Shown one piece after another: positions 24,885-33,857 of a DNA stretch of 64,000 bases (position 1 is its first letter; each line of letters begins with the position of its first letter). The stretch lies in NCBI RefSeq assembly GCF_900156165.1, contig NZ_FTMY01000004.1:124001-188000 (forward strand). Reading direction: 5' to 3'. The stretch is from Pseudacidovorax sp. RU35E (GTDB taxonomy: Bacteria; Pseudomonadota; Gammaproteobacteria; Burkholderiales; Burkholderiaceae_C). A program made the translations under genes and the position numbers. The notes beneath the pieces were generated by a model. That model worked only from the letters and a program-made list of their open reading frames with translations. It had not been told where the DNA came from and searched no databases.

Positions 24885-25856
24885 ATGACCACTGCCCCCC
24901 GCATCCGCCGCCGTACTGCGCTCGGGCTGCTCGGCGCCCTGGCCGCAGGCGCTGCCTTGGCCCAGGGCGCGCCGGCCCAGACCGTGCGCATCGGTTACCA
25001 GAAGTCCTCCACCCTGATCGCCGTGCTGCGGCTGCAGGGCTCGCTGGAGCGGGCCTTCGCGCCGCTGGGGCTCAAGCCCAGCTGGCATGAGTTCACCAGC
25101 GGCCTGCCGCTGCTGGAGGCGCTGAACCTCGACAACGTGGATGTGAGCGCCGACGTGGCCGACACGGTGCCGGTGTTCGCCCAGGCGGCCGGCGCGCAGC
25201 TCACCTTCGTGGCGCAGGAGGCGCCATCGCCTTCGGCCCAGGCCATCGTGGTCCGCGCCGATTCACCGCTGCGCACCGTGGCCGACCTGCGCGGCAAGCG
25301 CGTGGGCTTCGCCAAGGCGGCCGGCGTGCACTATCTGCTGCTGGCCGCGCTGGGCAAGGCCGGCCTTGGCTTCAAGGACATCGAGCCGGCCTACCTCACG
25401 CCCGCCGACGGCCGTGCCGCCTTCGAGCGCGGCGCCATCGACGCCTGGGTGGTGTGGGACCCGTTCCTCTCCGCCGCGCAGATCCAGTCGGGCGCGCGGG
25501 TGCTGGCCGATGGCACGGGCCTGGCCTCATACCAGCGCTATTACCTGGCGAGCCAGCGCTTCGCCCGGGCGCGGCCCGAGGCGCTGTCGGTGCTCTATGC
25601 CGAACTGGAGAAGACGGGCCGATGGGTCAAGGCACAGCCCAAGGACGCGGCAGCGCTGCTCGCGCCCTTCTGGGGCCTGGACGCCGCGGTGGTCGAGCAG
25701 GCCAATGGTCGCCGCAGCTACGCCGTGCGCGCCGTCACCCGCGAGCGGCTGGCCGAGCAGCAGCGCATCGCCGACGCCTTCCTGGCCGAGAAGCTGCTGC
25801 CCAGGCGCGTGGATGGGCTCGATGTCGATCTGTTCAAACCGGGAGCCGCCTCGTGA
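24885..25856 (+). CDS. ssuA: Aliphatic sulfonate-binding periplasmic protein
   Basis: A 323-residue receptor with a twin-arginine-like signal ([21 protein letters not shown]) and the SsuA core: [61 protein letters not shown] and [29 protein letters not shown] precedes the ATG. It is related to, but clearly different from, the receptor at 1.6-2.6 kb, which starts with the same family pattern. Its last four bases overlap the GTG start of ssuB. Confidence 0.93.
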   Translation: MTTAPRIRRRTALGLLGALAAGAALAQGAPAQTVRIGYQKSSTLIAVLRLQGSLERAFAPLGLKPSWHEFTSGLPLLEALNLDNVDVSADVADTVPVFAQAAGAQLTFVAQEAPSPSAQAIVVRADSPLRTVADLRGKRVGFAKAAGVHYLLLAALGKAGLGFKDIEPAYLTPADGRAAFERGAIDAWVVWDPFLSAAQIQSGARVLADGTGLASYQRYYLASQRFARARPEALSVLYAELEKTGRWVKAQPKDAAALLAPFWGLDAAVVEQANGRRSYAVRAVTRERLAEQQRIADAFLAEKLLPRRVDGLDVDLFKPGAAS

Positions 25857-26686
25857 GCGCTGTACTGAATCGGGAAGAGGCCGTCATCGCCCCGGCCGGC
25901 GTCGCACTGGACGCGCAGGCCCTGGGCAAGCGCTACGGCGAGCGCGAGGTGCTCCACCAGCTGCAGCTGCATGTGGCGCCGGGCGAGTTCGTCGCCATCG
26001 TCGGCCGCAGCGGCTGCGGCAAGAGCACGCTGCTGCGGCTGGTGGCGGGGCTGGAGTCGCTCACTTCGGGCCAGCTCGGCATCGACGGCCGACCGATCCG
26101 CGGGCTGCACGACGACACCCGCATCATGTTCCAGGAGGCGCGCCTGCTGCCCTGGAAGCGCGTGCTCGACAACGTGACGCTGGGCCTGCCGGCCACCGCC
26201 CGCGAGCGGGGCCGCGAAGTGCTGGCCCAGGTGGGCCTGGCCGAGCGGGCCGAGGAATGGCCCGCGCGCCTGTCGGGCGGCCAGCGCCAGCGCGTCGCCC
26301 TGGCGCGTGCGCTGGTGCACCACCCGCGGCTGCTGCTGCTCGACGAGCCGCTGGGGGCGCTCGACGCGCTGACGCGCATCGAGATGCACCGGCTGATCGA
26401 GCGCCTGTGGCAGCGCCACCGCTTCACCGCGCTGCTGGTCACGCACGACGTGCAGGAGGCCGTGGCCCTGGCCGATCGCGTGATCCTGATCGAGGACGGC
26501 CGCATCGCGCTGGACGTGCGGGTGGACCTGCCGCGCCCACGCGCCCAGGGCGAGGCCGCCTTCGCCGCGCTGGAGAAACGCATCCTCGACCGCGTGCTGC
26601 AGAAGCCCGCGGACGAGTCGCAGCCGCCCGCCGCCAACGACCCGCTGGCGCAGACGCCCGCCCATGCGCTGCGCTGGGCCGTTTGA
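25853..26686 (+). CDS. ssuB: Aliphatic sulfonate ABC transporter ATP-binding protein
   Basis: A 277-residue ABC ATPase with intact Walker A (GRSGCGKST), the Q-loop ([11 protein letters not shown]), the [15 protein letters not shown] signature, Walker B ([15 protein letters not shown]) and the switch His in [10 protein letters not shown]. It starts with GTG overlapping the ssuA stop by four bases; GGGAG lies at proper distance upstream. A roughly 45-residue C-terminal tail beyond the ATPase core is typical of SsuB. Confidence 0.94.
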   Translation: MSAVLNREEAVIAPAGVALDAQALGKRYGEREVLHQLQLHVAPGEFVAIVGRSGCGKSTLLRLVAGLESLTSGQLGIDGRPIRGLHDDTRIMFQEARLLPWKRVLDNVTLGLPATARERGREVLAQVGLAERAEEWPARLSGGQRQRVALARALVHHPRLLLLDEPLGALDALTRIEMHRLIERLWQRHRFTALLVTHDVQEAVALADRVILIEDGRIALDVRVDLPRPRAQGEAAFAALEKRILDRVLQKPADESQPPAANDPLAQTPAHALRWAV

Positions 26687-26708
26687 TCCCATCCCACGGA
26701 GACCTGCC

Positions 26709-28004
26709 ATGACCCAAGCCAAGGACTGGAAATTCGAAACCCTGTCGGTCCACGCCGGCTACCGGCCCGACCCCACGACGCATGCCGTGGCGCCGCCCAT
26801 CTACCAGACGGTGGCCTATGCCTTCGACTCGGCCCAGCACGGCGCCGACCTGTTCGACCTGAAGGTGCCGGGCAACATCTACACCCGCATCAACAACCCG
26901 ACGCAGGATGTGCTGGAGCAGCGCGTGGCCGCCCTCGAAGGTGGCATCGCGGCCCTGGCGCTGGCCTCGGGCCAGGCCGCCGTCACCTACGCCATCCAGA
27001 CCATCGCCGAGGCGGGCGACAACATCGTCAGCAGCACCGCGCTCTATGGCGGCACCTACAACCTGTTCGCCCACACGCTGCCGCAGTTCGGCATCACCAC
27101 GCGCTTCGCGGACCATCGCGATCCGGGCAGCTTCGAGGCGCTGATCGACGCGCGCACCAAGGCGGTCTTCGTGGAGTCGCTGGGCAACCCGGCCGGCAAC
27201 GTCACGGACATCGCGGCGGTGGCGGCCATCGCCCATCGCCATGGCGTACCGCTGATCGTGGACAACACGGTGCCGTCGCCCTACCTCAGCCGGCCCATCG
27301 AGCACGGCGCCGACATCGTGGTGCACTCGCTCACCAAGTACCTGGGCGGCCATGGCACCAGCATCGGCGGGGCCATCGTCGATTCGGGCAAGTTTCCGTG
27401 GGCCGAGCACAGGCAGCGCTTCCGCCGCCTGAACGAGCCCGATCCGAGCTACCACGGCGTGGTCTACACCGAGGCGCTGGGCGCCGCCGCCTACATCGGC
27501 CGCGCGCGCGTGGTGCCGCTGCGCAACACGGGCGCGGCCATCTCGCCCTTCAACGCCTTCCAGATCCTGCAGGGCATCGAGACACTGGCCCTGCGGCTGG
27601 ACCGCATCAGCAGCAACACGCTGGCCGTGGCGCAGCACCTGAAGGCGCATCCGGCCGTGCAGTGGGTCAATTACGCGGCGCTGGAAGACCATCCCGACCA
27701 TGCGCTGGCGCGCAAGTACCTGGGTGGCCGTGCGAGCGGCGTGCTCACCTTCGGCATCCAGGGTGGCCGGGCGGCGGGCGAGCGCTTCCTCGATGCGCTG
27801 CAGCTGTTCACCCGGCTCGTGAACATCGGCGACGTGCGCTCGCTGGCCACGCACCCGGCTTCGACCACGCACCGCCAGCTCTCGCCCGAGGAGCTGGCCC
27901 GCGCCGGTGTCACCGAGGACACGGTGCGGCTGTCCATCGGCATCGAGCACATCGACGACCTGCGCGCCGACCTCGACCAGGCCCTTGCGGCGGCCAGCCG
28001 CTGA
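26709..28004 (+). CDS. O-acetylhomoserine sulfhydrylase-like PLP enzyme (MetY type)
   Basis: A 431-residue Cys/Met-metabolism PLP enzyme. It makes homocysteine directly from O-acetylhomoserine and sulfide in the MetY group. Visible features are [41 protein letters not shown], the [20 protein letters not shown] strand and the PLP-binding Lys210 in [11 protein letters not shown]. Length matches MetY rather than the shorter MetB/MetC. It lies between ssuB and ssuF in the same direction, so sulfide made from sulfonates can be captured locally. Without phylogeny a methanethiol-using variant cannot be excluded. Confidence 0.9.
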   Translation: MTQAKDWKFETLSVHAGYRPDPTTHAVAPPIYQTVAYAFDSAQHGADLFDLKVPGNIYTRINNPTQDVLEQRVAALEGGIAALALASGQAAVTYAIQTIAEAGDNIVSSTALYGGTYNLFAHTLPQFGITTRFADHRDPGSFEALIDARTKAVFVESLGNPAGNVTDIAAVAAIAHRHGVPLIVDNTVPSPYLSRPIEHGADIVVHSLTKYLGGHGTSIGGAIVDSGKFPWAEHRQRFRRLNEPDPSYHGVVYTEALGAAAYIGRARVVPLRNTGAAISPFNAFQILQGIETLALRLDRISSNTLAVAQHLKAHPAVQWVNYAALEDHPDHALARKYLGGRASGVLTFGIQGGRAAGERFLDALQLFTRLVNIGDVRSLATHPASTTHRQLSPEELARAGVTEDTVRLSIGIEHIDDLRADLDQALAAASR

Positions 28005-28057
28005 AGGCCTTCACTTCCTTTCCTTTTTCCTGTCACCCATCCACCAAGGAGCTTTCC

Positions 28058-28273
28058 ATGTCCATCCAGGCCATCAACGTGCGCAACCAGTTCAAGGGCA
28101 AGGTCCGCGAGATCATCCGCGGCGACGTCGTCTCCGAGGTCGATGTCGAGACGCCCTGGGGCGTCGTCACCTCCGTCATCACCACCCGCTCGGTCGACGA
28201 GCTGCAGCTGCGCGTCGGCTCGGATGTGGTGGCGCTGGTGAAGTCGACGGAGGTGTCGATCGCGAAGCTGTGA
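28058..28273 (+). CDS. ssuF: TOBE-domain molybdopterin-binding-like protein (SsuF)
   Basis: A 71-residue single TOBE/Mop domain protein: INVRNQFKGKVREIIRGDVV, then VVTSVITTRSVDELQL and VGSDVVALVKSTEVSIAKL, the standard oligoanion-binding fold. In Pseudomonas putida a protein of this size and type, SsuF, closes the ssuEADCBF operon and is needed for sulfonate use; here it closes the same operon. The ribosome site CAAGGAGCTTTCC is good. How it acts (oxyanion binding or regulation) is not settled even where it was studied. Confidence 0.88.
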   Translation: MSIQAINVRNQFKGKVREIIRGDVVSEVDVETPWGVVTSVITTRSVDELQLRVGSDVVALVKSTEVSIAKL

Positions 28274-28278
28274 TTTGC

Positions 28279-28304
28279 CCTGGCGCGGCCATGGTGCTGC
28301 GCCA
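28279..28304. terminator. Hairpin between convergent ssuF and GntR genes
   Basis: CTGGCGC pairs with GCGCCAG across a 12-base loop in the gap between the two facing stop codons. There is no clear U-tract; it is likely a weak bidirectional terminator. Confidence 0.35.
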
Positions 28305-28322
28305 GCCTCCGTGGCCCCGCGC

Positions 28323-29078
28323 TCAGCGGGTATGCACCCACACGCGGGTCCGGTCCTCGGCCCGCGAGATCTCCATGCGGATCTCGAAGCAATCGGCGCG
28401 GTACCAGCCGAGCAGCAGCTGCACCGGTTTGCCGGCCTCGTCCGACACCACGCGTTCGAGCCGCAGCACCGGCTCGTGTTCCGGCACGCTCAGCGCCGCG
28501 GCAATGTGCGCGGGGCAGCGCTCGGCGCGCACGGATTGCTGCGCGCCGCCCACCTTCACGCCGCCTTCCTCGAGGGCCTTGATCAACGGCTGGCGTGACA
28601 GGCGCGCGCGGTCCAGCACATGGGCCAGCTGGCGGGGGATGAAGCTTTCGGTATAGGTCAGGGGAGAGCCGGCGCGGCTGCGCAGGCGCACCACACGCAG
28701 GACCGGCTCGCCTGCGGTAATGCCCAGGGCCTCGGCGACGACGGCCGAGGCCTCGACGCTGCCGAAGCGAAGCACCTTGCGCTGGTCCGCGCGACCCCGG
28801 TCGAGGAACTGGTCGACATGCTCGCGCAGCAGCCGGCGCGTGGCACCCCGCTCCGCGGTCACGGCGGCCGTGCCGCGGCGCTCATGGCGGGTCACGAGGC
28901 CCTGGTCCTCCAGCCTGCGCAGCGCGTGCCGCACCGTCACGCGCGCCACCCCGAATTCCAGTGCAAGCACACGTTCGGCCGGCAGCGCGCCGTCGGGGTA
29001 GGCACCGCTGCGGATGCGCTCGGCCAGCATCACCTCGACTCGGTGGTACTTCGCGACGGGGCTGCTGCGGGTCGTCAT
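28323..29078 (-). CDS. GntR-family regulator, HutC/UTRA subfamily
   Basis: A 251-residue regulator. The winged helix-turn-helix occupies about residues 10-75 (LPAERVLALEFGVARVTVRHALRRLEDQG, given here with its GLVTRHERRGT wing as separate elements of the GntR pattern), and the UTRA ligand domain follows (VVRLRSRAGSPLTYTESFIP, HEPVLRLERVV). HutC-type proteins sense small acids, amino acids or sugars. It is divergent from the Bug-lyase-LeuCD-like operon and probably controls it. The start at MTTRSSPVAKYH was chosen because KYHRVEVMLAERI is the usual first helix; a Met two codons earlier is possible. Confidence 0.87.
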   Translation of the reverse strand: MTTRSSPVAKYHRVEVMLAERIRSGAYPDGALPAERVLALEFGVARVTVRHALRRLEDQGLVTRHERRGTAAVTAERGATRRLLREHVDQFLDRGRADQRKVLRFGSVEASAVVAEALGITAGEPVLRVVRLRSRAGSPLTYTESFIPRQLAHVLDRARLSRQPLIKALEEGGVKVGGAQQSVRAERCPAHIAAALSVPEHEPVLRLERVVSDEAGKPVQLLLGWYRADCFEIRMEISRAEDRTRVWVHTR

Positions 29079-29099
29079 GGGCATGCGGACTGGATGGCC

Positions 29100-29128
29100 T
29101 GGTTCCAAAAATAGTACCAGTGGTTCCA
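29100..29128. promoter_or_regulatory. Direct repeats, candidate GntR operator
   Basis: TGGTTCCA occurs twice (29100-29107 and 29121-29128), 21 bases or two helical turns apart. Between them is AGTACCA, so each TGGT can also pair with an inverted ACCA. The site lies between the divergent GntR and Bug starts. GntR-type sites often have GT...AC symmetry, which this roughly fits. Confidence 0.45.
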
Positions 29129-29188
29129 TTGCCGCCATTCTCCGGATCCAGATACTTCGGCCGGAGACACAACGACGAGGTGCCACAG

Positions 29189-30157
29189 ATGCTCCGGAGA
29201 CACATGATCCATGGCCTGGCCGCCGGCGCGCTGGCCGCAGCCGCGCCTTGGGTGCGGGCGCAGGCCAAATACCCCGCCCGCCCGATCACGCTGGTGGTGC
29301 CCTTCGCCGCTGGCGGCGGCGGCGATACCACGGCACGGCTGCTGGCCAAGGGGCTGGCGGACCGGCTCGACGGCAGCGTGGTGGTCGACAACCGCGCCGG
29401 CGCGAGCGGCAACATCGGCGCGGCCTACGTCATGCGCGCGGCGCCGGACGGCTACACGCTGCTCAGCCTGTCGAGCACCTACGGCATCCAGGCGGCGGTC
29501 GGCAAGCCCGGCTTCGATGCGGTCAACGACATGCAGCCCATCATCATGGCCACGCGCGATCCGCTGATCCTGCTCGTGCATCCGTCGGCGCCGTGGCGCA
29601 GCGCCCGCGAGCTGGCGGTGGCGGCGCAGAAGGCGCCGGGCACCATCAGCCACGGTTCCGCGGGTGCAGGCTCGATCGCCCACCTCGGCATGGAGGAACT
29701 GGGCTTGGTGATGGGCGCGAGTTTCCTGCATGTGCCGTACAAGGGCTCGTCGGCCGCCATGACGGACCTGCTTGGCGGCAATGTGCAACTCGTGCTGACC
29801 ACCACGACCTTCGCCGGCCCCTATGTCAAGTCGGGCAAGGTCCGTGCGCTGGGCCTGGCCGGTGCGAAGCGGCTAGCGGCGCTGCCCGCGGTGCCCACCT
29901 TCGATGAGCAAGGCTATGCCTATGACGTGTTCGACTGGAAGGCAGTCGCAGGCCCGCGCGGCATGCCGCCGGAGGTGGTGCAGCGCCTCAATCGGGCGTT
30001 GAACGACGTGCTGTCCAGCGCCGAGGTGTCTACGCGCTTCGAAGCGGATGGCTCGGCGGTGGTGGGCGGTGCGCCCGAGGTCCTGACCCAGGCGTTGAAG
30101 GCCGACATCGAGCGCTGGAAGATGCTGGTCAAGAAGGCGTCCATCCGCCTGGAGTGA
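29189..30157 (+). CDS. Bug-family periplasmic substrate-binding protein 2
   Basis: A 322-residue Bug receptor with a Sec-type signal (MLRRHMIHGLAAGALAAAAP). Hallmarks are VPFAAGGGGDTTARLLAKGL, VDNRAGASGNIGAAYV and HVPYKGSSAAMTDLLGGNVQ. Two starts are possible: the one given has GAGG at good spacing and keeps the two arginines of the signal, while a Met five codons in follows GGAGACAC. First gene of a four-gene overlapping operon with a C-C lyase and a LeuCD-like hydratase, which makes a di- or tricarboxylate such as an alkylmalate its likely ligand. Confidence 0.88.
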   Translation: MLRRHMIHGLAAGALAAAAPWVRAQAKYPARPITLVVPFAAGGGGDTTARLLAKGLADRLDGSVVVDNRAGASGNIGAAYVMRAAPDGYTLLSLSSTYGIQAAVGKPGFDAVNDMQPIIMATRDPLILLVHPSAPWRSARELAVAAQKAPGTISHGSAGAGSIAHLGMEELGLVMGASFLHVPYKGSSAAMTDLLGGNVQLVLTTTTFAGPYVKSGKVRALGLAGAKRLAALPAVPTFDEQGYAYDVFDWKAVAGPRGMPPEVVQRLNRALNDVLSSAEVSTRFEADGSAVVGGAPEVLTQALKADIERWKMLVKKASIRLE

Positions 30158-30165
30158 GTGAGCCC

Positions 30166-31041
30166 ATGACGACACACGACGAAACCCTCAACCGCCGCCT
30201 TCGCAGGCAGCTGGTCCCGGGTGCCGGACTGATGATGCCCGGTGCCGCCAATTCGCTGACCGCGCGCCTGATCGAGGCGGCCGGTCATCCGCTGCTCATG
30301 GTGAGTGGCGCCGCCGTGGCCAATACCTTTCTCGGTGTGCCCGACATCGGCCTGAGCTCGGTCACCGAGCTGGCACTGCATGTCGATGCCATCCGCGACG
30401 CGGTCGACATTCCCATCGTGGTCGATGCGGACACCGGCTTCGGCAACGCGCTCAACGTGCGCCGGACGGTGCGCACGCTGGAACGCGCTGGCGCCAACGC
30501 CATCATGCTGGAGGACCAGACCTACCCGAAGCGCTGCGGCCATTTCGACGGCAAGTCGGTGGTGCCGGCGGCGGAGATGGTGGCCAAGATCCACGCGGCC
30601 GTCGATGCGCGCAACGACGCCGACCTGGTCATCCTGGCGCGCACCGATGCCCGCGCGGTGGAAGGGCTGGAGGCCGCCATGCAGCGGGCGCGGGACTATC
30701 TCGACGCCGGCGCGGACATGCTGTTCATCGAGGCGCCGCTCAGCCGCGACGAGCTGCTGGCGATCCCGCGCGAGGTGCCGGGGCTGCACCTGTGCAACAT
30801 GGTGGTGGGTGGCCGCACGCCGCTGCTGCCGCGGGAAGAACTGGCGCGCGCCGGCTTCGCGGCCATCTGCTATGCCAATGCGGCGCTTCAGGCCTCGGCC
30901 CTGGCCATGCGCAGCGTGCTGGCGCATCTGCACAACCATGGCGACGTGGCCGGCGTGCAGGCGCAACTCATGAGCTTCGCCGAACGGCAGTCGATGCTGG
31001 GCGCCGAGGACTACGTTGAACTGGCGCGCCGGTACGCATGA
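30166..31041 (+). CDS. Isocitrate lyase/PEP mutase-superfamily C-C lyase (dimethylmalate/methylisocitrate lyase-like)
   Basis: A 291-residue lyase of the isocitrate lyase/PEP mutase superfamily. These Mg-dependent enzymes cleave 2-hydroxy acids to a 2-oxo acid plus another acid. The signature PKRCGHFDGK (catalytic Cys124) separates true lyases from the mutases and hydrolases. Other family marks are VVDADTGFGNALNV (metal-binding Asp pair) and ILARTDARAVEGLEAA. Its length and the LeuCD-like partners fit 2,3-dimethylmalate lyase or methylisocitrate lyase. No prpC or prpD is nearby, so the propionate cycle is less likely. GGAG at 30151 favours the ATG given; a GTG four codons upstream overlaps the Bug stop. 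Confidence 0.85.
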   Translation: MTTHDETLNRRLRRQLVPGAGLMMPGAANSLTARLIEAAGHPLLMVSGAAVANTFLGVPDIGLSSVTELALHVDAIRDAVDIPIVVDADTGFGNALNVRRTVRTLERAGANAIMLEDQTYPKRCGHFDGKSVVPAAEMVAKIHAAVDARNDADLVILARTDARAVEGLEAAMQRARDYLDAGADMLFIEAPLSRDELLAIPREVPGLHLCNMVVGGRTPLLPREELARAGFAAICYANAALQASALAMRSVLAHLHNHGDVAGVQAQLMSFAERQSMLGAEDYVELARRYA

Positions 31042-32462
31042 ACGCACGACACCTCGCGGTGCCCCTCACCGCCTTCGACAAGATGTGGGACGAGCATGTG
31101 ATCTGCCGCCTGGGCGCTGACGCCGACCTGCTGCAGATCGACCGGCTGGTACTGCATGAGCTCTCCGGCAGTCAGGCCGTTCGCGCGCTGTCGGAGGCCG
31201 GCCGGCGGCCGATGAATCCGACGCAGATCTACACGCTGATCGAGCACCTCATCTCCACCCGGCCCGGCCGCGGCCCCAACGAATCGCCATCGGCCAGCGG
31301 GCCGATCATGATCGAGACCACCCGCCGCGCCTCGCGCGAATGGGGCTTCCACTTCATCGACTACGACGACCCGCGCCAGGGCATCGCCCATGTGGTGGCG
31401 CCCGAGCTGGGCATGGCCTTCCCGGGTGCCACGCTGGTGTGCTGCGACAGCCACACCAGCACGGTCGGTGGCGTCGGGGCCATCGCCTTCGGCATCGGCG
31501 CCTCGGAAGCCGAGCACGTGCTGGCCACGCAGACCCTTGCGCAGTCGCGGCCCCGCACGATGCGGGTGGACTTCGATGGCGCGCTGCCGCCGGGTGTGTT
31601 CGCCAAGGACATGGTCATGGCACTGATCGCCCGCGTCGGCGCGCAGGGCGGCATCGGCTTCGCGGCCGAGTACACCGGTTCGGCCATCCGGTCGCTGCCG
31701 GTGGAGGGCCGCCTGACGGTGTGCAACATGTCCATCGAGTTCTCGTGCAAGTACGGCTTCGTGCCGGCCGACGACGTGACGCTGCAGTACTTGGCGGGGC
31801 GCGAGTTCTCGCCCCGCGGTGCGCAGTGGGATGCGGCGGTGGCGCACTGGCAGACGCTGCGGAGCGACGAGGGCGCCGCGTTCGATCGCGAAGTGCGCAT
31901 CGACTGCGCGTCGCTCGCACCGCAGATCAGCTGGGGCACCAGTCCGCAGCAGTGTGCGGGCATCGACCAGCCGGTGCCCGATCCGGCGTCGGCATCCGAC
32001 GCCGAGCTGCGCCAGCTCGCGGAGAAAGCCCTGGCCTACATGCAACTGCAGCCGGGCCGGACGCTGGAGGGCCTGCACATCGATGTGGCCTACATCGGCT
32101 CCTGTACCAATGCCCGCCTGTCGGACCTGCGTGAGGCGGCGTCGATCCTGCGCGGCCGCAAGGTGCGGCCGGGCCTTCAGGCGCTGTGCGTGCCCGGCTC
32201 CACCCAGGTCAAGCGCGATGCCGAGGCCGAGGGCCTGGATCGGGTCTTCCGCGAAGCCGGCTTCGAGTGGCTGGAATCCGCCTGCGGCTTCTGCGGCCAC
32301 ATCGGCGACGACCGCTTTGCGGACCTGCGGGTGCTCAGTACCACCAACCGCAACTTCGAAGGCCGGCAGGGCCCGCGCACGCGCACGCACATCGCGAGCC
32401 CGGCCACCGTCGCCGCCAGCGCCATTGCCGGCTGCATTGCCGACCCGAGGAAGCTCGCCTGA
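31038..32462 (+). CDS. LeuC-like aconitase-family hydratase, large subunit
   Basis: A 474-residue aconitase-superfamily large subunit. Fe-S ligands are visible: Cys356 in YIGSCTNARLSDL and Cys416/Cys419 in ACGFCGHIGDD. True isopropylmalate isomerases usually read CSMC at the last pair, so this is a diverged member. The N-terminus (MWDEHVICRLGADADLLQIDR), CCDSHTSTVGGVGAIAFGIG and SIEFSCKYGFVPADD follow the LeuC plan. Start overlaps the lyase stop by four bases, and the small subunit follows with a one-base overlap. Next to an ICL-type lyase and no leuA or leuB, it is more likely a catabolic dimethylmaleate- or alkylmaleate-type hydratase than leucine biosynthesis. Confidence 0.85.
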   Translation: MNARHLAVPLTAFDKMWDEHVICRLGADADLLQIDRLVLHELSGSQAVRALSEAGRRPMNPTQIYTLIEHLISTRPGRGPNESPSASGPIMIETTRRASREWGFHFIDYDDPRQGIAHVVAPELGMAFPGATLVCCDSHTSTVGGVGAIAFGIGASEAEHVLATQTLAQSRPRTMRVDFDGALPPGVFAKDMVMALIARVGAQGGIGFAAEYTGSAIRSLPVEGRLTVCNMSIEFSCKYGFVPADDVTLQYLAGREFSPRGAQWDAAVAHWQTLRSDEGAAFDREVRIDCASLAPQISWGTSPQQCAGIDQPVPDPASASDAELRQLAEKALAYMQLQPGRTLEGLHIDVAYIGSCTNARLSDLREAASILRGRKVRPGLQALCVPGSTQVKRDAEAEGLDRVFREAGFEWLESACGFCGHIGDDRFADLRVLSTTNRNFEGRQGPRTRTHIASPATVAASAIAGCIADPRKLA

Positions 32463-33073
32463 TGGAAGCACTGCAACAGGTCACCGGCGTGGCGGCACCG
32501 CTGCTGCGCATCAACATCGACACGGACCAGATCATCCCGACGATCTTCCTGGGCGGCACCGATGCCAAGGGCTACGGCGCGCACCTCTTCCACTGGTGGC
32601 GATTCCGGCCCGACGGGCAGCCCGACCCGGACTTCATCCTCAACCAGCCGCCCTACGACCATGCGCAGATCCTGTTGGCCGACCGCAATTTCGGCTGCGG
32701 CTCCTCGCGCGAGCGCGCGCCCAAGGCGCTGCGGGAGTTCGGCTTCCGCGCGATCCTTGCGCCTTCCTTCGGCGGCATCTTCTACAACAACTGCTGGCGC
32801 AATGGCATGGTGCCGGTGGAGCTGCCCATCGCACAGATTCGGCAGATCGCCGACGAGGTCGCGGCCAGGCAGGGCCGCGCCTCGGTCACCGTAGACCTGC
32901 AGGCGTTGTGCGTGCGGACCGCCGGCGGTCTGCACTTCGCCTTCGAAGCGCCGGCCACACTGCGCGACATGCTGCTGCAAGGCGTGGACGAGATTGCACT
33001 GACCTTGGGGCGCCAGGACGAGATCGCGGCCTTCCGCCAGCGGGATCGCCTTCTTCGGCCGTGGGCCTACTGA
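32462..33073 (+). CDS. LeuD-like aconitase-family hydratase, small subunit
   Basis: A 203-residue swivel-domain subunit, the partner of the preceding protein. It has INIDTDQIIPTIFLGG, the DRNFGCGSSRERAP substrate-binding loop (usual LeuD form GSSREHA), and APSFGGIFYNNCWRNGMVPV. The length matches LeuD. One-base overlap with the large subunit shows tight coupling. It ends the operon, facing the IclR gene only 12 bases away. Confidence 0.87.
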   Translation: MEALQQVTGVAAPLLRINIDTDQIIPTIFLGGTDAKGYGAHLFHWWRFRPDGQPDPDFILNQPPYDHAQILLADRNFGCGSSRERAPKALREFGFRAILAPSFGGIFYNNCWRNGMVPVELPIAQIRQIADEVAARQGRASVTVDLQALCVRTAGGLHFAFEAPATLRDMLLQGVDEIALTLGRQDEIAAFRQRDRLLRPWAY

Positions 33074-33085
33074 GCGCGCTCGCGC

Positions 33086-33841
33086 TCAACGCGCCACCGC
33101 CGCCCGCAGCGGCGCCGTGGCTTCCGTGAGCACGGCGATCAGCCGCTCCTTCTCCTGCACCACCTCGGCCATCGGTCCGCCGACGCTCAGCGTCATGGGG
33201 CGCTCGCCGCGCGGCACCGGCAGCAGCACCGCCAGGGCGGCGGCGCCGGCCACGGAGGTGCCCAGCGACAAGGCATAGCCGTTGCGGCGCGTCTGCTCGC
33301 GCTCGCGCAGGACCGCGTCGAGCGCCAGCACCTGCCGTGCGTCGGGCTCGGTGGCGTTGACGCGCCGCAGCAGCAGCGCGATCTCGCGCTCGGGCTTGAG
33401 CGTGAGCAGCATCTTGCCGGTGGCGCTTCGGAATAGCGGCCGCAGCGAGCCGGTCTTGGCAGTGAAACGTCCCTCGCGCGTGGCCTGCAGCACGTGCAGG
33501 TAGCGCACGTGCATGCCGTGCTGCGTGCCGATCATCACGGTGTGGCCGGTCTGGTCATGCACCCGCTCCATCAGGCCGAGCAGGCTCATCTCGCTGAACA
33601 GGTGTTCGCCCACCCACCCGGTGGCCAGCAGGATGCGGACGCTGGGCGCAAACATCCCGGTGCGGGTGTCGTGGTCGTAATAGCCGGCCGCCACCAGGGC
33701 GCGCAGCAGCATGGAGGTGCTCGACTGGGGCCAGCCCAGCGATTGCGACACTTCCTTGACGCTGGCCGGCTTGCGCCACTCGGCAAAGAACTCGAGCAGC
33801 TCCATGGCCCGGCGCGCCGACTTCACCGAGGGCTCGGACAT
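33086..33841 (-). CDS. IclR-family transcriptional regulator
   Basis: A 251-residue IclR regulator: N-terminal winged helix (SVKSARRAMELLEFFAEW, SVKEVSQSLGWPQSSTSMLLRAL) and C-terminal GAF-like effector domain (TGHTVMIGTQHGMHVRYLHVL, LSLGTSVAGAAALAVLLP). AGGA ahead of the MSEPSVK Met decides the start; an upstream Met at 33880 would lie inside an 18-base palindrome. Divergent from the enoyl-CoA hydratase/CoA-transferase genes and likely their regulator, with a CoA-pathway acid as possible effector. Confidence 0.9.
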   Translation of the reverse strand: MSEPSVKSARRAMELLEFFAEWRKPASVKEVSQSLGWPQSSTSMLLRALVAAGYYDHDTRTGMFAPSVRILLATGWVGEHLFSEMSLLGLMERVHDQTGHTVMIGTQHGMHVRYLHVLQATREGRFTAKTGSLRPLFRSATGKMLLTLKPEREIALLLRRVNATEPDARQVLALDAVLREREQTRRNGYALSLGTSVAGAAALAVLLPVPRGERPMTLSVGGPMAEVVQEKERLIAVLTEATAPLRAAVAR

Positions 33842-33857
33842 CCATATTCCTGATGTT

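Noticed and set aside
26687-26708. SAM riboswitch before the MetY-like gene
   Set aside because: Only 22 bases separate it from ssuB, too short for any known riboswitch.
31038-33073. Annotation as leucine-biosynthetic LeuC/LeuD
   Set aside because: No leuA or leuB is adjacent, the cluster motif is altered, and the genes overlap an ICL-type lyase and a Bug receptor.
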